Shown here in pieces: positions 21,610 through 32,350 of a stretch of DNA of 64,000 nucleotides. The stretch is from NCBI GenBank assembly GCA_032622095.1, contig CP136061.1, forward strand, positions 44,525,797 to 44,589,796, read 5' to 3'. The DNA is from Siphonodentalium dalli (taxonomy: Eukaryota; Mollusca; Scaphopoda; Gadilida; Siphonodentaliidae). Each line of letters starts with the position of its first letter. Positions within the stretch are counted from its first letter, which is position 1. A program made the position numbers and the translations under genes. The notes beneath the pieces were generated by a model. The model was not told where the DNA came from. It did not search any database and worked only from the letters and a program-made list of their open reading frames with translations.

Positions 21610-22060
21610 GTGACCCACCATATCAAATCCAGTCGTAAGTCGGGATTTTTTTTACCCTGTGCCAATGCATTTTCTTATATATGCGAGTCGACCTATGGTC
21701 GACTCGCATATATAAGAGAATGCATTGACCTAACAATTTTTTATTATTTTTTTTAAATAAATGTTTCTTACAATTTTTAGGACATAAAATTAAAAAAACA
21801 TCCATTACCCTGCAGGGAGCCCCACACATATATAGAAGCATATATAAGAGTGTCGTCTGCTCATGTTTGTCTGGGTCTCTGTATGGGTGAAATTATAAAG
21901 AATACAAGAAAAAATTATTAAAATTAAAATAAATTGTTAGGCCAATGCATTCTCTTATATATGCGAGGCGACATATGGTCGACTCGCATATATAAGAGAA
22001 TGCATTGGCACAGGGTAAAAAGAATCCCGACTTACGACTGGATTTGATATGGCGGGTCAC
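21610..22060. mobile_element. GTGACCCGCCATATC MITE, double hairpin (copy 2)
   Basis: TIRs GTGACCCACCATATC / GATATGGCGGGTCAC, extended through CCAGTCGTAAGTCGGGATT, flanked by CATAT/ATATG. Hairpins at 21662-21728 and 21942-22008. The first hairpin core is a perfect GTCGACC-TAT-GGTCGAC palindrome, unlike the usual asymmetric core; the second has ACATATGG. The spacer matches the copy at 15230, with CCCTGCAGGGAGCCCCACAC. Confidence 0.85.
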
Positions 22061-23141
22061 ATATGCTTTACAAGGGATCGATCACAAAACGTTGAACTGA
22101 GTATTTATCGGTCGCCAATTTGAAGTGTGAATCCTCTTAAGTTTACCAACCGCTTCTTCCGAAATTTACATTAGCGACCACTCTATTGTAGATGTTCTCT
22201 CTCGATCTTCATGGCAACACGCCATCACCATCACCACCACTACCAACAACAAATATCTTTAAAACAAACTCTTTTTGAAGGTATATAACAAAAAAACACA
22301 AGAGAAACACATTCTTGTGTTGCAAACATTTCTCTTTTTACTATCGAATACTAATACTACTGATCATTTCTTCCATATATGGTCTCTTCTGTTAATTTTT
22401 GGCATCAAATAGTACCATTCTATAAACAAGAGAGTTCCCATATGGAACTTTCTTGCTGATGTGATCCTAGGCAATGAATAGAATTCACAGAACAGAAAAT
22501 ACTTAATAAATATAAATTTAACATCATAGAATGATCATCATATATTTTAACCTTGTGCAGACTTTAAAACATCTCATGGCAACTATCCATCTTAATATTT
22601 CCATCCAATGTACCATTACTTGTGGTTATTATGTAATCAATTTGTTACATTACATGTATATTTTTATAGTTCATTGACAATAACAAAAATAAAATAAAAT
22701 AGATATATCATTGCATGATACTAATACATGTGTACGACCTATATTTAAACGGACATGGCTCATTCGAGCTTCCAAAGGTTGTCTATACGTAATTTGGAAG
22801 GATGTATAAGATATATAGGTTTACAAATGATAAGGCAAATTATGTACGGCATTATGCTGTCATAAAAAATCTAACTTATTGCCTGGTATCCGCCGTCCAC
22901 TCTGATTATTTCAAAAACTACATTATATAGGGCCGTCGCGACCTCACAATGTTATTCCGATTTAGCTTTTCTAACTTGTCCATCAAACGCAATAGTATAT
23001 AAGATATATACTCTTAAGTTCACAATTTATACCATTTTCAATTAAAATTATCAATATAGTTAAATTATTTAACATTTAACACCAACCAGCAAACCTGAAA
23101 CTACATATGCCATCATATTTTCTTATTGTATTATTGATTGA
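22061..23141. other. Unassigned intergenic region
   Basis: Contains a short CAC/CCA-rich run near 22220-22250. No gene or repeat recognised. Confidence 0.45.
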
Positions 23142-23262
23142 GGGGCGGCAGGAAGACGGCCAGTAGGTCATGCTGCTCCTGTACAATACCATTAATTCAT
23201 ATATCAATGCTTTGTTATCTATTCTTATCTATTGTACAAATAAACATCTACATCTACATCTA
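23142..23262 (+). mobile_element. 3'-end fragment of a non-LTR retrotransposon with (CATCTA)n tail
   Basis: GGCGGCAGGAAGACGGCCAG is followed by an AT-rich stretch with CTATTGTACAAATAAA and then (CATCTA)3-4. It resembles the minus-strand fragment at 7248-7378 in the GGCAGGAAGACRGCC block and in ending with a short tandem tail. Likely the 3' end of a CR1/I-type LINE or a SINE using it. Confidence 0.5.
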
Positions 23263-23631
23263 CAAATACACGAACTATTGATATATCAGCTTCATGTGCT
23301 CTGAAAACTATTTGCCGTTGTCGACCATATATAGTCACTTCCCAGCTCTTTTCAATTGTTGGCACAGAAGTGAAACAAATGCTCTTTATTGATACCAATA
23401 TTAGTAATAGACCAACATGAACGCTCTTTTCTGTTACATGCCGTGCAAGTGGCGGTTTATGTTTGGGACCCAAACATCGTGATTAAAGTTATATTTGTAT
23501 GACCTCAATACGTCTTGATTGGATATATAATGCTCGTAAACAGGTAGTATTGATCGACCTATTTCAATACCGGAAACATTAAAAGCGAATATTATGTGAA
23601 ATTTGGAGCGCAAACCACCAAGTGGCTTTAA

Positions 23632-23972
23632 CCCTTTACCCAACAGAAGGGCCCTGTGCCAATGCATTCTCTTATATATGCGAGTCGACCATAGGTCGCC
23701 TCGCATATATAAGAGAATGCATTGGCTTAACACATTAAAAATTATAAAATTTTAGGCCAATGCATTCTCTTATATATGCGAGGCGACCTATGGTCGACTC
23801 GCATATATAAGAGAATGCATTGGCACAGGGCATAACTGTAACTATCACAATGTGGTCAATGAGCCGGTTCCAATGATATCCATATTTGTATGGTTCTATT
23901 GAGACAGACCGAAGATATTTTAGGCTGTTGAAGCTTTATTTGGCCGGTTTTGGCCGGTTGTTGGGTAAAGGG
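23632..23972 (-). mobile_element. TTAA MITE, CCCTTTACCCAACA family, short spacer (copy E)
   Basis: TTAA at 23628-23631 and 23973-23976. Hairpins at 23659-23725 and 23757-23823 are intact although about 50 bp of the AT-rich spacer between them is missing. Orientation as copies B and D. Confidence 0.9.
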
Positions 23973-23976
23973 TTAA

Positions 23977-24634
23977 ATCCAGCTGTCCATCAGTGACAGG
24001 GGGTGAAATACCACACTGCATGACACCACATTTATAGTTTGATTTCCCAACAACTGTATATTGCTAGATTACATTTTGGATGAAAATTCGAATATTTAAT
24101 GCAATCGATATTGTTTTTATCCTGATACGGCCAACAGTTGTAACACGTCAAACCATTAAGGGGACTTAAGGTTTGGAAAAAGCTTGAGGCGGGGTACAAA
24201 ATGGAATTTTCCAGACTCGAACATTTTTATCTGGTTTAAATTGGCTGGGATGCAGTTGGGCATCTCCCTCAGTGGAGACCCTCTGGACAAACACCTGATC
24301 GTCGTATATTTAATTTATTTAAATCCTTTTTTTTTAAACTACACAATATACCAGCCCATATCCATTTAATCTTCAAGTGTTATGTCTGATTATACTGTAC
24401 TAGTTGCGGGATAATATATGTAGTCCCTATATTATCAACCTGTCTGTGACATACTTGCTTTCGTCTACGAATTACCATGGTGCATATGTTTCGGGTGCAT
24501 TTGCATTAAGTACAAAGGATAATTATGCATCAACTAAATTACCAGCAGTTATACCGCCAGGTAAGAATACTGCGTCTGGTAATAAGTAAGATCACACACT
24601 AACTCGCGGTGAATCCGCCATTTTGGTCTCCGGA
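23977..24634. other. Unassigned intergenic region
   Basis: Includes a 61-codon ORF at 24404-24589 whose end reads CCGCCAGGTAAGAAT, which resembles a splice donor. No domain was recognised and no acceptor context was established. Confidence 0.35.
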
Positions 24635-25067
24635 GGTCAAAGTTAAGAAGTAGCATCTATTTTTAGCATATGGCTCCAGTCTGGGAATTCCCAAAATAAA
24701 ATGGCAACAGTTCGTTACCGAATCGGAGGTGCGACAACTTCATAAAACTAATTAAACAATCACCCTGGATACATACAATACGTAGGTTTCGCCCAGTAGA
24801 TGGATTGAGTGTATCACATATATGTTAGTGCGTTATTTTTTTTATCGCAAATACTCGCTATTTATCAGTAAATTATGAGAAGTTCGCTTAAACGTCTGAA
24901 TGTCCGCATCGTCACCAGGTCCTAACTCTGTAGATGACATGGCCACAAAACAATTCTTTAATCCGTAGTTGTACTCAGAATACTGAAAATTATGCCATCA
25001 AATGCTGACAAAAACAATCCTCGCACTGTCGAATGTTTGCATATGGATGATACTTCTTAACTTTGAC
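24635..25067. repeat. Inverted-repeat pair around AGGTCAAAGTTAAGAAGTA
   Basis: GGTCAAAGTTAAGAAGTAGC at 24638-24657 is matched in reverse complement by ATACTTCTTAACTTTGACCT near 25049-25068; flanking bases match less well. Possibly the ends of a ~430-bp element. Confidence 0.4.
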
Positions 25068-25180
25068 CTTTTACCGGTGGGTTGGGTAAAATGCTAGGAA
25101 TCGGACCATATGGAACCATCGGCCATCTTGAAAATCGCGAACCAGTGACAAGGCTTACATAGCAGGGTCTTTTACTTTTA

Positions 25181-25418
25181 CCCTTTCTGTACTGAATGGA
25201 TTTTCTCATCCTGTTATAAAAGTATACATATGAATGGTTTGGATGGTTGTTCTGGTCACAAACGCAGACAACAGACAGACAAAACAGATAATACAAGAGC
25301 AGAATGATTCATATTCGTAGGTGGGAAATGTTTATATAGATAATAACCTGTGTTGAACTTATTTTCAGAATATTTTCTCAGGGAACTACTCGTCAATTAG
25401 TATTTAGCATAGGAAGGG
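25181..25418 (+). mobile_element. CCCTTTCTATA-family MITE (copy 5)
   Basis: Left end CCCTTTCTGTACTGAATGG follows TTTA (a mutated TTAA). Right end TTAGCATAGGAAGGG is followed by TTAA at 25419-25422. Internal CTGTTATAAAAGTATACATA and AGCAGAATGATTCATATTC match the other copies. 238 bp. Confidence 0.75.
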
Positions 25419-25422
25419 TTAA

Positions 25423-26387
25423 ACATATTTTATTCGTATATAATAACACACAAAAGCGGTCCGAATGGGGGTGCTAGGAAATCTAACAGGGTCATAGCTA
25501 GATGGTGTTTGGGGGCATGCAGGATGTCCAGTTCGAATGTCCAACTGCACCCCGTGGCCGGAGCCAAATCTGGTAACCCAGCAGGCTGACGTTTGGTATA
25601 AACATTATTATTGTATGCTCAATCATACCTGATTATGCATTGCTAATTTATTTATTTTAAAACCACTTATACATATAATGACATTCTCCCCTGCATGTAG
25701 TATCTGTACAAATGGTCCTCTGCTTTCCCCCATGAACCTGTTTTAATCTAAAGGCGGTGGTTACGGCACCGAAAGCGAAAAATTGGTTCAGTTGCATTTA
25801 TGGGAAATAAATCCAAACCCTGAACTATTTTTTTCAGAGATGTATATACCAAATTCAAATTCACAAATCCTTCCAATTTCATATCCATTTGTAGATCTTA
25901 CTTTCCTTATTACAGCACAGAAAATCTTTCCCATATTTGCCTCACAAATGCTCACCAGTGTTAGATTTTTCTTTCAGTTTTCATAGATGTAATATCATGT
26001 AAAAGCATGTTTTAAAGTCTGTTGATATCTCGTGAATTGTGAGGCCCAATGAGTCCAACACAGGTGTGTCTGTTACATGTAATTTAGATCATGTCATGAA
26101 TATCTACTCCGGCTTACGCCCGTATATGAAGATCGCATTACACCAGTATAAAACCTCGATACTTTCTGATGTTCTGACCCATTCTGACAGGGAACTTCAA
26201 AACATTGAACAAACAAGGCAGGGAGTATATTTCGTTGTTAATATTTGTTTCTCAATAATCTACTTTCACAGTAGTGGTAGTCCAAGCTTGAGATTGCATG
26301 CTTTTTGTGACTTGTGAGCCGTAATCGCAATAAACATTGAAGTATTTCCTGGGATAACAGGTAATAACTTAAGCCGGCGCACATAAC
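25423..26387. other. Unassigned intergenic region
   Basis: ORFs up to 92 codons (26039-26317) with no recognisable domain; not supported as genes. Confidence 0.4.
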
Positions 26388-27122
26388 AGCCCGATTGCTG
26401 AGCCATCTGTCTCTGAGACCAATTCCCCGGGAGTCGCTGTAGGAATCACTGAACTAAATGGTTTCCCATAGGCGACAGTGTTAACGTTTCGGCCTGCAGG
26501 CCATACCAGTGATGTTTACCCAGCTAGATTGACACCAGTTGATCACGAAAATGCAAGAAAAATCATAGGTCATGTGTTTACTTTTTAAAATAAATCCCCA
26601 AGTGTACGACAGGGCTATCCCACAGCCAAATTTGATCTGGAAAAACCCAGAACTACAGCAGCTAGTTAAGTAAATTTCCCGCTCACAAAAATCCATTCCC
26701 CCATTCATTCACCAGTTTAAATTATTTAGATATTATGTACAAATCAAATAAACGCGATGTCATCCTTTAATAACGTGTCGCATGTATCAGGTGAAGGTCA
26801 TTCTTCAGTTACCTTCAGCTTTAGCATTCCACGGTGTACTCGCTCCCCGACTCTAGAACACATTTAGCTCCCTGATTCCTGTACCGCGCACACAAGCGAG
26901 TCATAGTGCTTAGCCCTTATTGACCTCATCAGACTCGCACTGGTAGCTCAGCAAGCGGGTTCGCATCCGCGCGCAGTTGAGCGATTTGCCTCATGGGTCG
27001 AGAAAAATATCAAACATGCTTGATATGCGAGCTGGATTGCTCAGAGAAATCGGAGTCGCATAAAATTCCGCGCACACCTGTAGCCAAATTGTTCAGAGTC
27101 CGATGGCTCAGCAATCGGGCTC
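26388..27122. repeat. Inverted pair of tRNA A-box-like segments
   Basis: GATGGCTCAGCAATCGGGCT occurs on plus at about 27102-27121 and in reverse complement at 26388-26407. Between them, at about 26941-26975, GGTAGCTCAGCAAGCGG runs into GGTTCGCATCCGCG; these resemble tRNA A and B boxes but are only a few bases apart. Most likely broken heads of tRNA-derived SINEs. No foldable tRNA is present. Confidence 0.4.
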
Positions 27123-27735
27123 TAATGCGCGCTAGCCATTATACACTTCCCTATCACAACATCAAAATGTTCCAGGTTTTGTATCGATGGAATATGATCT
27201 CTATGGGCGTGAGCCGGAGTAGAGATTTATTACATGATATATACATGTAATTGTAAACGTGAGTTTGCGAAACTTCTCTATTGTGGAGTAAAAACTCTGC
27301 GCATTTATAAGAGCAAGCGACGAACATTCTCACGACAGAACCATGCCGTCAGATCACGACTCGGGTGACAAATAATGGCGCACATGTAAGAACATGAGAG
27401 TTTTTCGAATTGCGATGTCTCTGCAGTGATAAATTACGTGCAAACACATCCATCAAATACGCGTGCCACACATAACTGTGGTGTTTTGTTTGCACGACTA
27501 TATATACCTGCTCGTGTATGAAGCAGTTGCAACCGTCGTAATTATCTGAACGAAGGTTACGTGCACTCAAAAGGGTCAAAACAAGTATAAACTTGAGTGT
27601 ATATAGCGCTTTTTTAGGACAAAGATACCAGGAAATATTCTGGTGACACCAGACGTGTATAAAAGTGCGGCGTGTACAGGCGTGACGTTAAATGCGCACT
27701 ATAGTACAACAGTAACCGACACCTTAAAGAAATAT
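27123..27735. other. Unassigned intergenic region
   Basis: No supported feature. Confidence 0.4.
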
Positions 27736-28114
27736 TATGGACTTGTTCGGGTTCGTGAAACTCATAAGTTATAGTATTCAGGCTTTAGATATGTCAACTG
27801 GGTGAATTTAGCTTTACATTAACGTCGCCGAAAATCTCAAGCAAATCGACAGTATAACACTCCATCGAAAACATCGTCTGAACTACGTTCATGCAATTGT
27901 AAATATTTACTTCCCCATTCGGGACGAAACTATCAGCGATAAACTAACAAAAAAGATTTCACCATCGATAGTCACTGCAAGTAATTAATATATAAGAATG
28001 ACGTTGTGTCTTGTCAATTTGGATATAATATTTGTAAAAAATAACTACTTTGGGCAAGATTATTCTCCATTTCTATTTGATCACCATACCGGCGTGTTTC
28101 ACATCACTTTAAAA
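27736..28114 (-). repeat. ~380-bp dispersed repeat (copy 1, inverted)
   Basis: Reverse complement of the copies at 37575 and 53979. Shared phrases, read on the minus strand: GATGTGAAACACRCCGGTAT, AATAGAAATGGAGAATAATC, CGGGACGCAACTATCGGCGA-like and GAACAAGTCCATAATAT. Three copies in two orientations define the family. No ORF is conserved between them, so it is a non-coding mobile element of unknown class. Confidence 0.7.
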
Positions 28115-28431
28115 CCAAGATTGATCGTATTCTGAACATAGACTATGTTAATATTGCTCAACGTATTCTCGGCATCTTGGTGCAAATGGAGGCATCTCTG
28201 TATAATATATATACCCACCGGTGTTCTTCATAAGCGTCACAATGCAGTTTGACTTTCTAAAACAAATATTACTTTTGCAATAAAATGCTGTGGCAAGAAA
28301 CTAGATCAAAGTTTACGGCATTTTTTTTCAGTTCAGTAAGAAATCTGTTCAACCCAAACAACCCTGGAACGCAAGATATATATGTGATTATATTAAGTCA
28401 TGCATGGAAACTTAATTGTAGAATGGTTTAA
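28115..28431. other. Unassigned spacer
   Basis: No supported feature before the TTAA site at 28428-28431. Confidence 0.4.
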
Positions 28432-28796
28432 CCCTTTCAGTGCCAGGTCCGATTTTTGTATCAACCCGATACCCTGTGTCAATGCATACTCTTATATATG
28501 CGAGTCGACCATAGGTCGCCTCGCATATATAAGAGAATGCATTGGCCTAACAATTTTTCATCATTTGTTATTATTTTTTACAATTTTAATAATTTTTTCT
28601 TATATTCTTTAACAGACTTATTTTGTAGGTTTAGTGCCAGGGAATCTTACATTTGTCACGGACATCCAAACAAAATTCAACAGAAAACACCAAAAAAAAT
28701 CGAAAATAAAAAAAGCATTTTTTTTTTTTTTGTGTAGGGCGGATTTTACAGACCGTAAATTAGGGCCGATGAGATCGGCCCCTGGCACTGAAAAGG
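28432..28796 (+). mobile_element. TTAA MITE with CCCTTTCAGTGCCAGG ends, single hairpin
   Basis: TTAA at 28428-28431 and 28797-28800. TIRs CCCTTTCAGTGCCAGG / CCTGGCACTGAAAAGG. It carries one copy of the 67-bp hairpin at 28479-28545 (TCAATGCATACTC in the left arm), followed by the same style of AT-rich sequence (CATTTGTTATTATTTTTTAC). The second hairpin is absent, and the right half holds unrelated sequence. A third terminus type carrying the cassette. Confidence 0.85.
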
Positions 28797-28873
28797 TTAA
28801 GTATGAACTTAATGTGATTTATTCTCATATTGAGTCAGAAAAAAACATTTTAGCCAGAATTTGACTTCTTTGT

Positions 28874-29225
28874 TCTTATTCGACTTACAAATCAGATATT
28901 TTCGGGTTGTCCGGATGTTAACTTGTAACAAAAGGTTGTAATATTTGTTATGTGGTTCACAATTTAGAAGACACAGGTCATGTTCGATTTTGGTCAAGGT
29001 CCTAGGATTTTTTATGGAGTTATGTTCCTTTTTCGACTTATAAATCTTAATTAGTGGGTTGTCCGAATGATAACTTGCATGAGCAATATTCAACAAAATT
29101 TCTAGATATTGGCTTTGTAGTTCAAATTTTAGATGACACAGTCCAAGTTCGATTTTGGTCAATGTATGATGATTTTTGACGGAGTTATGCACCATCCTCG
29201 ACTTTAAAAAAAAGAATCTCTTGAC
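28874..29225. repeat. Diverged ~155-bp tandem repeat
   Basis: TTCGACTTATAAATC-like starts recur at 28874, 29026 and (partial) 29187. Shared phrases are GTTCGATTTTGGTCAAKGT and ACGGAGTTATG. Copies are about 75-80% alike. Similar GGAGTTATG / TTTTGGTCA repeats are familiar from lophotrochozoan genomes (general knowledge, unverified here). Confidence 0.65.
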
Positions 29226-29248
29226 AGTTTGTTGTTTGAGAACACACA

Positions 29249-29540
29249 GGTCGTCATCAAATGGTGTCATATCTTTTGGACTACTTTGTATTCATAAAAA
29301 ATCAACGTCACAAAAAAGCCACGTCGATTCGGGGGTGTGGTATGCGACCTTCGAGTGTGTTTTTTTTGCTGCTTCATATTCCTGCAACAAGGTCGTCAAA
29401 TGGTGTCATATCTTTTGCCAGAATTTGGACTACTTTGTATTCATAAAAAATCAACATCACAAAAAAGCCACCTCGATTCGGGGGTGTGGTATGCGACCTT
29501 CGAATGTGTGTTTTTATGTTGCTTCATATTCCTGCAGCAA
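29249..29540. repeat. ~142/150-bp tandem duplication
   Basis: Copy 1 at 29249-29390 and copy 2 at 29391-29540 share GGTGTCATATCTTTTG, TTCATAAAAAATCAACRTCA and GATTCGGGGGTGTGGTATGC. Copy 2 has an extra CCAGAATTT. Overlapping ORFs of 61-138 codons are products of the repeat and are not supported. Confidence 0.85.
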
Positions 29541-29954
29541 GGAACCTTTGTCCCACTTTACTTGGCAACATTGGTCATCAGGTCATAGGTGAGGGATAAA
29601 CGTTCCAGTGCATGGCTCTAGCCCTGTAGGTATTAATTGTTGCCCTCTCGCCCAAATCCGCGCTGTCATTTTAAAAATACCGCACACTGTCGTATCGCTC
29701 AATAGACAATGACTTTACCTCTCGGAACCCATAGTCGCTAAACACAAGGTATCATATAAGTGACAGGTCTTCAAAAATCTCAGTAATCTGTGGCTTTCAT
29801 TACGACGATTAAAAACATTGTTATAAAGCGACGGACTCGTGGGTCCGCTGTGTTATGGTGGGTGGGCGTCGAATATCCAACTAAAACTTATTACTACTTG
29901 TCAGACGCAGATAGTACAACACAAAAGACTCACTGTGTATCCTATCATACTGTG

Positions 29955-30115
29955 CGCACTTATTCCGATGGGAATCATTGTGGAACAACATCCGTGAAAT
30001 TGACCTCGCGATGTATAATTTGTATATTCTTGAAAAGATTTGAGGTCGCGGGTCGCCGATGATGCAGTGGAACAATGAACTCGCGTGCAGACCTTTCACG
30101 TTCCTGTGTGAACCA
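29955..30115 (+). repeat. Dispersed ~160-bp repeat, copy 1
   Basis: CACTTATTCCGATGGGAATC, CCGTGAAATTGACCTCGCG and ACTCGCGTGCAGACC recur with substitutions at 31618-31775, 1.66 kb away in the same orientation. Could be LTR-like, but no TG...CA ends, primer site or polyprotein lies between. Confidence 0.6.
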
Positions 30116-30403
30116 GACAACGACGTTGTCTTTTGAATACCCAACGTCAGACAAAAACCCACTCAAACTATGTTATATTCAACAGCCCACTATATATCAA
30201 AGTAGTTCGTGTTATGATTGTTTACAACTTAACACCATGCAGCGGTATACAATATCCGCCCCTATTCAACACTCTATACTTCCTCATCCGACAAACCGTC
30301 ATTATATAACGACCCTCGCTAACCTGTTATTCACATGTGAATATATCATAATGCATTTTTATTTAAAGTGCATGAGCAGGCATGCATGTGCTTGTTGTAC
30401 CTG

Positions 30404-30548
30404 TAGCCGGGGAGGTTGGGTTGTGGATAAGACCATAGCGGTCTGGCCTAGACGTGGTTGGCGCTGGTTCTAACCCCGATGTGGGCGAAAATTGACGCCG
30501 ATTTCCCAGTCTGCGCTCAGACGAAACAAATATGTTACAGCGAAGCAT
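30404..30548 (+). mobile_element. tRNA-derived SINE head
   Basis: GGTTGGGTTGTGGATAAGAC resembles a class II (Leu/Ser-type) A-box region and CTGGTTCTAACCCCG at about 30463-30477 resembles a B box (GGTTCRAAYCC). The body continues GACGCCGATTTCCCAGTCTG. Promoter-box spacing and a non-foldable acceptor suggest a SINE rather than a tRNA gene. Confidence 0.45.
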
Positions 30549-30689
30549 ATAGTACTATACATAGTCGGGGGATACACAGACTGTCTATCTCCAAGCTTGA
30601 TCTGAGTTAAGGGACCATTTCGTTAAGAAATAAGAATTTGTTCGCGCCCCCGAAGCAAGCATATTCAGGGACGTGACGACAGGAGGGTT

Positions 30690-31285
30690 TGGAAATTTCA
30701 TCCCTACCACAACATCAGTTGGAAATTTCACACAACAATAAGTTTAAAATGTTCTTGTAATATAAGAAAACAATATTGTCCTACATTTGGTCAACATGGT
30801 CATTGGAATTGTCATCAGTTGGAATATTTCCAACCTCAGTGGGGGTGTCAGGTTTGAAATTTCCAACTCGATGAAGGCTTCAGGCTAGTCTAGATGACAG
30901 TATTGTGCGATTTTCTTGTTCAGATATCAAAATTTTCGCACACCGGGTCGAACCATGGTCGGTGCGGTGTGTCATGGTCCCTCCCCTGGCCAATAAAAAA
31001 CTGCTAATTAGTTTTAGAAAGCAATATTTTACTACATTTGGTCTGAAATGGTCATTGGTTGGAGATTTTTTCCAACCTATGGGGTGTGAGGTTTGAAATT
31101 TCCAATACTATTGGAAAGCTTGAGGCCAGTCTATAGATGCTAGGAATTTGCGATTTTTTTTGTTCTGGTCTTTTGTCCGTAGCCGTGTGCATTTGTCTGG
31201 AGTTGGACCACTAGATGTTAGGATTTATGCAATTTTCAGGTTCAAATATCTGAATGTTCTGATACCGGGTATATAGAACCATGGT
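30690..31285. repeat. Diverged ~250-bp duplication plus a partial third copy
   Basis: CTACATTTGGTC...GGTCATTGG and GGTTTGAAATTTCCAA occur at about 30782/30850 and 31032/31090. The ACCGGGT...ACCATGG block at 30943-30960 recurs at 31265-31283. Copies are strongly diverged. No ORF runs through. Confidence 0.55.
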
Positions 31286-31617
31286 TTATGAATATACAGT
31301 CCTGAGTATTGGGGGGGGGGTACAAATGGATTTACGCAAAACTTGTGTTTGGTCGGATTCAAGGGGGTGTGCAGTTGAAATTTCCCAAAGTGAACACCCC
31401 CTCCCCAACGGAGACCATATGGTCACGTCCCTGAGCATATTTGATGCCATTCACACTCACACTGAGTCCATACCTCCACACAGGTGATATATATAAGATA
31501 TAGTCTTTACAGATTCCAATTCCCGTCCATGTAAACTTATCAAATACACTGCATGGTAGCATCCACGTCACACATGCGTGGCAATTGGCATAAACTACAA
31601 TAGCTCGGTATGTTATA

Positions 31618-31775
31618 CTCAGATTGCACTTATTCCGATGGGTGTCATTGTGGAACTACATGCACCCGTGAAATTGACCTCGCGGTGTATATTATTGAAC
31701 AGATTCGATGTCACCAGTGATGCAATGGCGCAATGTACTCGCGTGCAAATGTTTTGCTTTCCTGTTGGTAATCTG
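31618..31775 (+). repeat. Dispersed ~160-bp repeat, copy 2
   Basis: Partner of 29955-30115 (CACTTATTCCGATGGGTGTC, CCGTGAAATTGACCTCGCG). Confidence 0.6.
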
Positions 31776-32347
31776 AAAAAGGCGTTATTTCTTGAACACT
31801 TAACAGTATAGGCAAATACAAATTCAACCTGTGCTATATTGCACATGCAGCTCACAACAAATTATAAGGTAGCGTGAAGATATGCTAATTTCCACAATGG
31901 TGGTCATGGAAAATCTTCACATTTATGACTTCATATATGATAGTGGAGCATTTACCTATAGTGCAATTATTGGTTTCATTTTCAGTATACAATAAAGTAT
32001 TAAATTCCTTTTTTTTTAAACTCTTGATGCATGGTTTTCTAAAAGTAATCCATGTTCTCTTCCAAAATGAATCTTTCAACTAATAAATCAGTTTCTGTTC
32101 ACAAATATGTCACCTAATTCTGAGGTACAACTTGTCGCCCTTTGAATCTCAACAGTACTTATATACTGCCTAAATCATGACTAGTTTATCATGAGTGCAG
32201 GTCCGTAGCATCAAATCTTATAAATTTCCATCTGAGGAACTAAGGATTTTACATCATACATACAACGTTGCACAATGTGCGTCCTTGTGAAAATAATTAG
32301 ATTGATTGATTGATTGATTGATTGGGGTTGAATGTCGCTTTCTGTAG
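31776..32347. other. Unassigned spacer with (ATTG)n
   Basis: A six-unit ATTG microsatellite at 32301-32324; otherwise nothing recognised. Confidence 0.5.
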
Positions 32348-32350
32348 TTA

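Noticed and set aside
24404-24589. 61-codon ORF ending in a donor-like CAGGTAAG
   Set aside because: No acceptor, partner exon or recognisable domain; treated as chance.
26941-26975. Possible tRNA gene from A- and B-box-like words
   Set aside because: The boxes are only a few bases apart and no cloverleaf can be folded.
29176-29592. 138-codon ORF with repeated peptides
   Set aside because: It spans the 142/150-bp tandem duplication and overlapping frames are equally open.
29955-31775. Direct repeats 1.66 kb apart as LTRs of a retrotransposon
   Set aside because: Copies are diverged, lack TG/CA ends and a primer-binding site, and enclose no gag-pol sequence.
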